From JAHJDS01 sp964569795 (GTDB lineage: Bacteria > Desulfobacterota > Desulfarculia > Desulfarculales > JAHJDS01): a DNA stretch of 11,385 nt. Below, in pieces: positions 1 through 5,349 of this stretch. Each line of letters opens with the position of its first letter. Positions within the stretch are counted from its first letter, which is position 1. The stretch covers positions 1 through 11,385 of the forward strand of contig CAZMVB010000058.1 in the NCBI GenBank assembly GCA_964569795.1. The letters run 5' to 3'. Below the pieces are notes generated by a model that was given only the letters and a program-made list of their open reading frames with translations, did not search any database and was not told the origin of the DNA. A program made the position numbers and the translations under genes.

Positions 1-204
1 GAAGTAAGAGCGGCCACTGCCGCCCGCGGCAAGCGCGGATACAAACCAGCCCTCATCTATGACCTTCGTCGCGAAGTACGAAAAACCCGGCCCAGGAGGT
101 CGCAGCGGCCAACGTAGTGGCCGCGGCAAGCGCGGACTCAAACAGAGCCACCTGTAAAAACCTTTATCGCGAAGTAGGAAGACCCCGGCCGGGAGGCCGG
201 GGTC
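1..204. repeat. Degenerate tandem direct repeat, ~98-base unit
   Basis: The segment CCGCGGCAAGCGCGGA occurs identically at 24-39 and 121-136, and GAAGTA recurs at 1, 73 and 171, the last two preceded by CGC. The bases between these anchors align at roughly 70 percent by eye. The first unit is shorter by about 26 bases, so the spacing is uneven. The last copy ends in the hairpin at 181-204. The window edge cuts the array. One frame is open from base 1 to a stop at 115-117 and codes a basic peptide, but the equivalent reading shifts frame between copies, which suggests decayed or non-coding repeats rather than a live gene. I do not recognise the family. Confidence 0.55.
181..204 (-). terminator. 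Perfect GC-rich hairpin, candidate terminator
   Basis: GACCCCGGCC and GGCCGGGGTC form a perfect 10-base-pair stem around a GGGA loop. It lies 40 bases beyond the stop of the exported Trp/Arg-rich protein gene on the minus strand. The bases that follow on that strand (TTCCTACTTCG) are only moderately T-rich, so termination is plausible rather than certain. It is also part of the degenerate repeat on the left edge and may have come with it. Confidence 0.5.
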
Positions 205-243
205 CAGGTCAGATGATTGATGACAATCAGTTCGGCGTGAAGA

Positions 244-573
244 CTACCAGCAGACCCGCCGACCAGGGTGCCAGCGGCCCCACCGCCAGAAACCGGTCCG
301 CCAAAAGCAGCGGTGACGACGCCAGGGACGGGCCCAGCGGTACGGACGCGGACCGGGACGCCACCAGCCATAGGGGCGATGATGACGCCACCACCAGCCA
401 CGGTGATAAGGATGCGGGCCCCACCAGGGGGCGGCGACGGCGCTCTGGGTGACGATCTGCGCGACCGAGGGCACGCTCAGGGCCTTGGCCGGCGCGGGCA
501 TCAGGGTCAGACCGCCCACCACCAGACCGGCGACCACGACCACCAACAGGGCTGACTTCTTGAGGTTCGACAT
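244..573 (-). CDS. Small exported Trp/Arg/His-rich protein
   Basis: This 109-residue protein has a Sec-type signal peptide: MSNLKK, then a hydrophobic core at about residues 8-25, and a likely cleavage after PAPAKA (residue 31). After a short linker, residues 50-109 are extraordinarily biased: about 14 Trp, 15 Arg and 6 His in 60 residues, with many Pro and Gly, as in WWGPHPYHRGWWWRHHRPYG. Cysteines lie at 89 and 108. The ATG at 571-573 was chosen because AAGGAG precedes it by 7 bases and the signal peptide starts there; a longer reading to 672 runs through the promoter. A sigma-54-type promoter lies at 657-671. I do not recognise the family. The His, Arg and Cys content would suit metal or anionic ligand binding in the periplasm, but that is inference. 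Its promoter resembles that of the ZraP-like gene. Confidence 0.72.
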   Translation of the reverse strand: MSNLKKSALLVVVVAGLVVGGLTLMPAPAKALSVPSVAQIVTQSAVAAPWWGPHPYHRGWWWRHHRPYGWWRPGPRPYRWARPWRRHRCFWRTGFWRWGRWHPGRRVCW

Positions 574-656
574 TTCCAACTCCTTTTGTTTCCGACCCGG
601 GGGAAGGTCGGACTGGCGCGGGGGAGCGCGGTTTGTTTTCTGCCCCAGGTGAAAAG

Positions 657-671
657 GCAGGAGGCGTGCCA
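657..671 (-). promoter_or_regulatory. Sigma-54 promoter of the Trp/Arg-rich protein gene
   Basis: On the minus strand the sequence is TGGCACGCCTCCTGC. It matches the -24/-12 consensus TGGCACG-N4-TTGC at all positions except one T of the -12 element; the invariant GG and GC are ten bases apart as required. Initiation would fall near 645, giving a leader of about 72 bases. Confidence 0.75.
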
Positions 672-701
672 ATCCAAGGTCGGCCGGTTCATCAATGATC
701 T

Positions 702-714
702 TAATATAGTGATA
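702..714 (-). promoter_or_regulatory. IHF-like binding site upstream of sigma-54 promoter
   Basis: The minus strand reads TATCACTATATTA, which matches the IHF consensus WATCAANNNNTTR at all fixed positions but one. It lies in an AT-rich block (about 698-732) unlike the surrounding GC-rich DNA, 31 bases upstream of the -24 element. IHF commonly bends DNA at such a position between a sigma-54 promoter and its activator. Overlapping it is the dyad TAATAT-AGTG-ATATTA (702-717). Confidence 0.5.
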
Positions 715-744
715 TTACGTATATTTTTTAACAGCGTCCGGCGT

Positions 745-759
745 GTCAAAACAATTGAC
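745..759. promoter_or_regulatory. Dyad, candidate activator site
   Basis: GTCAA-AACAA-TTGAC is a 5-5-5 dyad centred at 752, about 107 bases upstream of the predicted sigma-54 start near 645, a usual distance for an enhancer-binding protein. The half-sites do not match the dyad upstream of the ZraP-like gene, so shared recognition is not shown. Confidence 0.25.
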
Positions 760-763
760 GACC

Positions 764-820
764 CACGCCGATTTTCGATTTCCAAAGACCGGGGCCCCCG
801 AAATTCCCGGAATCGGCGTG
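764..820 (-). terminator. Inverted repeat after MFS gene, candidate terminator
   Basis: CACGCCGATT (764-773) and AATCGGCGTG (811-820) are perfect 10-base arms around a 37-base loop that can itself pair (CCGGGGCCCCCG). On the minus strand the structure begins 12 bases after the MFS stop codon and is followed by GGTCGTCAATTGTTTT, a partly T-rich tail. It probably ends the MFS transcript before the next promoter. Confidence 0.45.
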
Positions 821-832
821 TCTGGGGCCGGC

Positions 833-2125
833 TCAGTGACGGGGGATGACCCCCTTGTCCCGGTAGGCCGCCCGGATCAGGCGCCGCAAGCCGCGCCACC
901 GGCCCGAAAAGATCAGGGCCCCGGCCAGGCAACACGCGCCCCCGAGCAAGACGGTGGTCGGCGCGCCCCAGGCGGCGGCCAGGGCCCCGGCCGCCAGGCT
1001 GCCGAAGGGCATGGTGCCCAGAAAACACATGGCGTAGAGGCCCATCACCCGGCCGCGCTTGTCCTCGTCCACGATGGTCTGGACGATGGTGTTGCTCGAC
1101 GCCAGGCCGACCATCATCCCGAAGCCGGTCACGACCATCAGCCCGAGGGACAGCCATTCCGCCTGGGACAGGGCGAAGCCGATCAGCCCCAGGCCGAGCA
1201 AGCCGATCATCACCGGCAGAATATTTTCCAGCCCGAAGATCGACCGGCGCGCGGCCAGGAACATGGCGCCGGCCAGGGCCCCGCCCCCGGAGGCGCCCAT
1301 CAGAAAGCCCAGGGTGTGGGCCCCGCCGTGGAGGATGTCCTTGGCGAAGACCGGCATCAGGACCACGTAGGGCATGCCGGTCAGGCTGACGACCATGAGC
1401 AGGAGCAGGACCGCGCGGATCGGCGGAAAGCCGAAGGCGTACTGGAAACCCTCACGGACGCCCTGCCAGGCATTTTGCGACCTTCGCTCCGGGGCGGCGC
1501 GGGTGAGGGTCATCCGCACCAGGGAGACGATGACCGCCAGGAAACTCACGGCGTTTATCAGGAAGCAGGGACCCTCGCCCAGGGCGGCGATCAGCAATCC
1601 GGCCACCGAGGGCCCCACCAGGCGGGCTGCGTTGAACATGGCCGAATTGAGGGCGATGGCGTTGCCCAGGTCTTCCCTGCGGTCGATCAGTTCCACGATG
1701 ATGGCCTGCCGGACCGGCATGTCCACGGCGTTGATCACCCCCAGCAGGCCCGCCAGGACGATGATGTGCCAGACCTGGATCAACCCGGTCATCACCAGCA
1801 GCCCCAGGATCAGGGCCTGGACCATGGCCAGGGCCTGCGTGGTGATCAACAGACGCAGGCGATTGACGCGGTCGGCCAGCACCCCGCCGAAGGACGACAG
1901 GACAAAGATCGGGAACAACTCCAGAAAGCCGACCACCCCCAGCAGGAACTCGGAGCCCGTCAACCGGTACACCAGCCAGCTCAGGGCGACGCGCTGAATC
2001 CAGGTGCCGATCAGGGAGATGCTCTGGCCGGAGAAAAAGAGCCGGTAGTTTTTCGAGGACAGGGTCCGGAAGACGCGCCGCAGCCCGCGGAGCCCGGTGT
2101 CATTGTCCTTGTCAGAACGCCCCAT
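833..2125 (-). CDS. MFS exporter, DHA3/EntS-like (MFS_3)
   Basis: This 430-residue inner-membrane protein has the size and hydrophobic pattern of a 12-helix major facilitator. After a soluble N-terminus it reads SKNYRLFFSGQSISLIGTWIQ, the usual entry of MFS_3 proteins, and GGVLADRVNR is the motif-A signature between helices 2 and 3. Near residue 340 TIVQTIVDEDKRGRVMGLY is the second conserved loop of this subgroup. Relatives export siderophores or drugs by proton antiport; the substrate here cannot be read from sequence. The start is the ATG at 2123-2125; its upstream GGACGGACGGATC gives only a weak ribosome-binding match. It lies between two sigma-54-promoted small genes on the same strand, so a stress-related export role is possible but unproven. 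Confidence 0.88.
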   Translation of the reverse strand: MGRSDKDNDTGLRGLRRVFRTLSSKNYRLFFSGQSISLIGTWIQRVALSWLVYRLTGSEFLLGVVGFLELFPIFVLSSFGGVLADRVNRLRLLITTQALAMVQALILGLLVMTGLIQVWHIIVLAGLLGVINAVDMPVRQAIIVELIDRREDLGNAIALNSAMFNAARLVGPSVAGLLIAALGEGPCFLINAVSFLAVIVSLVRMTLTRAAPERRSQNAWQGVREGFQYAFGFPPIRAVLLLLMVVSLTGMPYVVLMPVFAKDILHGGAHTLGFLMGASGGGALAGAMFLAARRSIFGLENILPVMIGLLGLGLIGFALSQAEWLSLGLMVVTGFGMMVGLASSNTIVQTIVDEDKRGRVMGLYAMCFLGTMPFGSLAAGALAAAWGAPTTVLLGGACCLAGALIFSGRWRGLRRLIRAAYRDKGVIPRH

Positions 2126-2170
2126 GATCCGTCCGTCCGAGAAGTGCCCTGGTGTTGACTGAGCACCAAT

Positions 2171-2199
2171 CCTATCAGAGATCGGGGCCGGACGCTCAA
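2171..2199 (-). promoter_or_regulatory. Weak sigma-70-like promoter for MFS gene
   Basis: On the minus strand TTGAGC is followed after 17 bases by GATAGG, giving partial matches to -35 and -10. A small dyad TGGTG-N9-CACCA (2150-2168) lies just downstream and could be an operator. Both calls are tentative. Confidence 0.25.
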
Positions 2200-2225
2200 G
2201 GGGAGGGGTTCGTTTCAGGGTATGA

Positions 2226-2300
2226 CGCCGGGCGGGGCAAAATGACCCGGGTCGCCGGGACGGAGGCGCCAGGACGCCCCCGGGTCTGCCCCGCCCGGCG
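2226..2300. terminator. Long GC-rich inverted repeat after small membrane gene
   Basis: CGCCGGGCGGGGCA (2226-2239) pairs perfectly with TGCCCCGCCCGGCG (2287-2300). After a 4-base AAAT bulge on one side, GACCCGGG (2244-2251) pairs perfectly with CCCGGGTC (2279-2286). That is 22 base pairs with one bulge, and the 27-base loop contains a further CGCC/GGCG pairing. It begins 5 bases after the stop of the 62-residue membrane protein gene on the minus strand. There is no T-run after it, so it may be a terminator, an mRNA 3'-end stabiliser, or a processed structure in front of the MFS gene. Confidence 0.55.
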
Positions 2301-2305
2301 ACGGT

Positions 2306-2494
2306 TCAGGTCTGCCAATGGTTGAGGACCAGGGCCAGGACCAGCATCCCCAGATAAAGCCAGGCGGCCCAGTCGGAGCCGATTTCCCGGTGCCGGTCCC
2401 GTGGCCGGAACAAATCCCACCAGTGCCGCCGGGGTCCGGTCACCGGCCCGGCCGACCCCCGTCTTTCAGTGGTTTTCTCTCTGAAACGATCCAT
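2306..2494 (-). CDS. Small single-pass membrane protein
   Basis: The 62-residue product has a charged N-terminal half (MDRFREKTTERRG, then PRRHWWDLFRPRDRHREIG) and one C-terminal membrane segment at about residues 41-59, WAAWLYLGMLVLALVLNHW, ending two residues later. An N-in, C-out topology fits the positive N-terminus. The ATG at 2492-2494 was chosen over an in-frame TTG at 2534-2536 because a purine-rich AGGGAGGGGGTGG lies just upstream and the predicted transcription start is close by. I do not recognise the family. The promoter upstream has an exact -24 element of the sigma-54 class, like that of the ZraP-like gene, so a role in envelope stress is inferred from regulation alone. Confidence 0.6.
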   Translation of the reverse strand: MDRFREKTTERRGSAGPVTGPRRHWWDLFRPRDRHREIGSDWAAWLYLGMLVLALVLNHWQT

Positions 2495-2560
2495 GATTTT
2501 CCACCCCCTCCCTGCGGGGACACATCGCCGCCCCAACAGCGGAGATGCCCAGGGAGGAAT

Positions 2561-2575
2561 ACATCAGCCGTGCCA
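2561..2575 (-). promoter_or_regulatory. Sigma-54-like promoter of small membrane gene
   Basis: The minus strand reads TGGCACGGCTGATGT. The -24 half TGGCACG is exact and preceded by T as in the other strong promoter at 657-671, but the -12 half has TGT where TGC is expected. Initiation would be near 2549, with a leader of about 55 bases. The imperfect -12 element makes this the weakest of the three such promoters here. Confidence 0.5.
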
Positions 2576-2604
2576 ACCCCCGTCCGGAGATGATGGTAGT
2601 GGAG

Positions 2605-2617
2605 TAACAAGCTGATT
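2605..2617 (-). promoter_or_regulatory. IHF-like binding site upstream of sigma-54 promoter
   Basis: The minus strand reads AATCAGCTTGTTA, matching WATCAANNNNTTR at all fixed positions but one. It is 30 bases upstream of the -24 element and borders an AT-rich block (2613-2635), the same arrangement as at 702-714. Confidence 0.48.
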
Positions 2618-2765
2618 TAATTATTTAATTATAATGGCGAGGCGTTCCCAGCGGGTCGGGTCGGGCAGCAGAACCGCGTAATTTGGATTCAATCCGCCTC
2701 GGCGGCCGGGGTCGGGTGGGAAGAGAGGTGACACCCTTTCCTCCGGCCGGGTGATTCGGGCCAGG

Positions 2766-3773
2766 TCAACTCGACGGCGGGCGGCGGCTGGCCCCGGCCC
2801 ACACGGAGTCGATCACGATCTGGGCGACGTACAACATGACCATGGGGAACACGGCCAGGGGGTGGGCGGCCTGGAAGCTCATGGACCACACGGCCACGGC
2901 CACGGTGATCGGCTTTTCCGAGGCGACCACGGCCACGGCCCGGTTGACCCGTCCCCTGAGCCCGAACAGCCATCGGCCCCCGGCAAAGGCCAGACCGAGC
3001 AGGGCCAGGTGAAGGACCAGGCAGGGCCAGAGCAGGTGGAACACGGTGTGCCACTTGAGAGACAGCAACCGCTCGGTCTCGTCGGAAACGGCGGCGTAGA
3101 TGATCAGCCCCAGGCAAATGGGCGGCAGGAAGCGGGTGGCGGGTTCGATGCGCCTGACCAGGACCGGGCCGACGCGCCGCAGGGCCTGTCCCAGGACCAG
3201 GGGCAGAAACAGGTAGAGCACCAGCTTGACCACGATGGCCGCGGGTCTGACCTCGACGGCCCGGCCGAGCCAGAGCGACAGGTTGAGGGGAATGGTCGCC
3301 AGGCCCAGGAGGTTGAGCGACACCAGCAGAATCACGGCGGTCAGACCGTCGGCACCGGCCTTTTCGGTGATGACCATGGCACTGGTCAGCGAGCAGGGCA
3401 TGGACGCGATGATGATCAGCCCGATCAGGTCGTCCCCGGCCAGGCCGAAGAGCCGGCCGACGCCAAAGGCCGCGGCCGGGAAAACCCCCAGGGCGACGAC
3501 GGCCCCCCAGGACACCGGTCTCAGGAACCGGCCGGGGTGCCTGGCCAGGGAGAGGTCGAGGCGGATGCCCTCGTGGAAGAAGATCAGGCCGATGAACAGA
3601 CCGGTCAGTCCCAGGCCGTCGAGCCACAGACCCGGCCCGGGAAAATACATCGCCCCGGCCAGTCCCAGGGCCAGGCCGAAGAGCAGGAGGTTGCGTTCGA
3701 CCAGGTGGGCCAGGGCGGCGATGGGATGATGGCCGTAGATGGCGATATCCTTTGTTATCGGCCTGGCCGCCAC
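2766..3773 (-). CDS. SBF-like transporter (YfeH-type bile acid:Na+ symporter fold)
   Basis: This 335-residue polytopic protein fits the SBF-like family typified by E. coli YfeH, a branch of the bile acid:sodium symporter superfamily. Family landmarks are FIGLIFFHEGIRLDLS after the first helices, the conserved SMPCSLTSAMVITEKAGAD stretch (compare ILPATVQSAIAFTSMAGG), LFLPLVLGQALRR, and VVASEKPITVAVAVWSMSF, which corresponds to the second crossover region. About ten membrane segments are expected. The substrate is unknown; organic anions or ions are typical for the superfamily. The start is GTG at 3771-3773, with only a weak GGCGGCC upstream and no nearby ATG, so the exact start is uncertain. 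It follows cobO on the same strand by 61 bases and is probably co-transcribed with it. Confidence 0.82.
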   Translation of the reverse strand: MAARPITKDIAIYGHHPIAALAHLVERNLLLFGLALGLAGAMYFPGPGLWLDGLGLTGLFIGLIFFHEGIRLDLSLARHPGRFLRPVSWGAVVALGVFPAAAFGVGRLFGLAGDDLIGLIIIASMPCSLTSAMVITEKAGADGLTAVILLVSLNLLGLATIPLNLSLWLGRAVEVRPAAIVVKLVLYLFLPLVLGQALRRVGPVLVRRIEPATRFLPPICLGLIIYAAVSDETERLLSLKWHTVFHLLWPCLVLHLALLGLAFAGGRWLFGLRGRVNRAVAVVASEKPITVAVAVWSMSFQAAHPLAVFPMVMLYVAQIVIDSVWAGASRRPPSS

Positions 3774-3834
3774 CCGGGGCCGCCGGGCAAGGCCGTGGCG
3801 GTGGTCCGTTCGGGACTCGTCACGGGCGGCCGGC

Positions 3835-4359
3835 TCAGAATTCGATGCCCTTTTGGGCGCCGACGCCCGAGGCGAAGTGGTGGCGGACCTCCTCGATCCG
3901 GCTGATGGTGTCGGCCGCGGCCAGGACCGGCTCGGGGCAGTTCCGGCCGGTCAGGATGAGGTGGACCTCGTCGGCCCGGGCCTCGATCAGGGCGACCACC
4001 TCGTCGGGCTCGAGGAATCCCAGGTCCAGGGCGATACAGATTTCATCCAGGATGACCAGGTCCCACTGGCCCGAGGTCACCGCCTCGCGGGCGGCCGTCA
4101 GGGCCCGCCGGGCCGCCTCTTGGTGCGGGCCCCGGTCGGCGTCCGGCCGGATCAGGCCCAGGCCCATGGGCCGGATCTCGATCTGGGGGATGTTTTGTAG
4201 CGCCCCCAGTTCGCCGTAATAGCCGCCGCCCTTGATGAACTGGATGATCAGCACCCGGAGGTCCTGTCCGGCCGCCCGCAGGGCCGCGCCCAGGGCGGCG
4301 GTGGTCTTGCCCTTGCCCGGGCCGGTGTTGACCATGACCAGTCCACGTTTCGGTTTCAT
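3835..4359 (-). CDS. cobO: Cob(I)yrinic acid a,c-diamide adenosyltransferase
   Basis: This cytoplasmic enzyme moves the 5'-deoxyadenosyl group of ATP onto Co(I) corrinoid, the step that makes adenosylcobalamin. The 174-residue product opens with RGLVMVNTGPGKGKTTAALG, whose GPGKGKTT (residues 13-20) is the P-loop peculiar to the CobA/CobO/BtuR family. Further family blocks are VLIIQFIKG, the Walker-B-like DLVILDEICIALDLGFL, VHLILTGRNCPE and the terminal DTISRIEEVRHHFASGVGAQKGIEF. It is slightly shorter than enterobacterial BtuR because it lacks the N-terminal extension. The ATG at 4357-4359 has AGGAG eight bases upstream; the in-frame extension to 4755 crosses the divergent gene and is rejected. 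No other B12 biosynthesis gene is in the window, so the role is probably salvage or local activation. Confidence 0.93.
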   Translation of the reverse strand: MKPKRGLVMVNTGPGKGKTTAALGAALRAAGQDLRVLIIQFIKGGGYYGELGALQNIPQIEIRPMGLGLIRPDADRGPHQEAARRALTAAREAVTSGQWDLVILDEICIALDLGFLEPDEVVALIEARADEVHLILTGRNCPEPVLAAADTISRIEEVRHHFASGVGAQKGIEF

Positions 4360-4393
4360 GTCCGTATCTCCTGGGCCGCGAGGCCGGGGCCCC

Positions 4394-4422
4394 TTGTCAA
4401 CCAATCGGCAGGCGTCTATAAT
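4394..4422 (+). promoter_or_regulatory. Strong sigma-70 promoter for crotonase-flavin operon
   Basis: TTGTCA (4394-4399) and TATAAT (4417-4422) are separated by exactly 17 bases: five of six matches at -35 and a perfect -10. Initiation would be near 4429, giving a leader of about 50 bases before the ATG at 4480. Confidence 0.75.
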
Positions 4423-4446
4423 ACGGCTTTTCATGACGGCCCACAA
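4418..4446 (-). promoter_or_regulatory. Candidate divergent promoter for cobO
   Basis: On the minus strand TTGTGG (4446-4441) is followed after 17 bases by TATTAT (4423-4418). The -10 matches five of six positions and the -35 three of six. It shares five bases with the -10 of the plus-strand promoter, so the two would compete. Confidence 0.4.
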
Positions 4447-4479
4447 CCCCCAGCCATAGACCGACTCGCAGGAGTGACA

Positions 4480-5349
4480 ATGGACCTGACCGAGATCACA
4501 CTTGAAATAAAAGACGGCGTGGCCTTGATCACCCTCAACCAGCCGGAGCGGATGAACTCCATGACCGAGGCCATGCGCCGGGAGCTGATTCAGACCCTGC
4601 ACTCGGCCGACAGGGACGACGCGGTCCGGGCCGTGGTCGTCACCGGGGCGGGCCGGGCCTTCTGCGCCGGGGCCGACCTGTCGCGCGGGGCGGCGACCTT
4701 CAACTATACCGGCGGCCGGGGGACCGATGCGGACCCGACCGCCCTCAGCCGACACCGGGACGGCGGCGGTCAGATCTCCCTGGCCGCCTTCAACTGCCGC
4801 AAACCGATCATCGCCGCCATCAACGGCCCTGCCGTGGGCGTGGGCATCACCATGACCCTGGCCATGGACATGCGAATCGCCGCCGAGGAGGCCAAGATCG
4901 GTTTCGTCTTCGCTCGGCGGGGGGTCTGCCTGGAGGCCTGCTCGTCGTGGTTCCTGCCCCGGATCGTGGGCCTGACCAAGGCCACCGAGTGGGCCCTGAC
5001 CGGCCGGGTCTTCCGGGCCGGAGACGAGGTCGGCTCGGGCCTGTTCAATTACGTCCTGCCCGCCGCCGAGGTCTTACCAAAGGCCCTGGCCATCGCCCGG
5101 GAGATCTCCGAGAAGACCGCGCCGGTGTCGGTGACGCTGAACAAGGCCCTGCTGTACCGCGGTCTGGCCGAGCCCGATCCCCAGTCCCAGCACCTGATCG
5201 ACTCCAAGTGCTTCCACTGGATCGGCCGGCAGCCCGACGCGGCCGAGGGGATCGAGAGTTTCCTGGAAAAACGCCCGCCCCGGTTCACCATGAGCCCGAC
5301 CCGGGACCTGCCCGATTTCTACCCGTGGTGGCGGGAGCCCAAGGAATGA
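4480..5349 (+). CDS. Crotonase-fold enzyme (enoyl-CoA hydratase/isomerase family)
   Basis: The 289-residue protein carries the crotonase fold: VALITLNQPERMNSM near the N-terminus, AVVVTGAGRAFCAGADLS as the first oxyanion loop, and KPIIAAINGPAVGVGITMTLAMDMRIA as the second. The two glutamates of classical enoyl-CoA hydratase (rat E144 and E164) align with Thr124 and Phe144, so ordinary water addition is unlikely. Instead Glu152 in RRGVCLEACSSWFLP aligns by eye with the catalytic Glu of delta3,delta2-enoyl-CoA isomerases, suggesting double-bond migration or a related reaction. ATG at 4480 was preferred to GTG at 4474 because AGGAG (4470-4474) overlaps the GTG and suits the ATG. The stop overlaps the next start (ATGA, 5346-5349), so it is translationally coupled to the flavin oxidoreductase and probably works in the same acyl-CoA pathway. 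Confidence 0.88.
   Translation: MDLTEITLEIKDGVALITLNQPERMNSMTEAMRRELIQTLHSADRDDAVRAVVVTGAGRAFCAGADLSRGAATFNYTGGRGTDADPTALSRHRDGGGQISLAAFNCRKPIIAAINGPAVGVGITMTLAMDMRIAAEEAKIGFVFARRGVCLEACSSWFLPRIVGLTKATEWALTGRVFRAGDEVGSGLFNYVLPAAEVLPKALAIAREISEKTAPVSVTLNKALLYRGLAEPDPQSQHLIDSKCFHWIGRQPDAAEGIESFLEKRPPRFTMSPTRDLPDFYPWWREPKE

Noticed and set aside
1..204. CRISPR array
   Set aside because: Too few, too long and unequal units; no constant repeat-spacer alternation and no cas genes.
117..452. 111-codon plus-strand frame
   Set aside because: Spans the repeat hairpin and runs antisense to the exported Trp/Arg-rich gene; no family features.
743..2158. 471-codon plus-strand open frame
   Set aside because: Antisense shadow of the MFS gene; composition is Gln/His/Asp-rich low-complexity typical of reverse frames of GC-rich genes.
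4360..4479. Cobalamin riboswitch before cobO
   Set aside because: The leader is short and no B12-box-like or multi-helix structure was recognised.
4360..4755. N-terminal extension of cobO
   Set aside because: Crosses the divergent crotonase gene and its promoter; the ATG at 4357-4359 has AGGAG and matches the family N-terminus.
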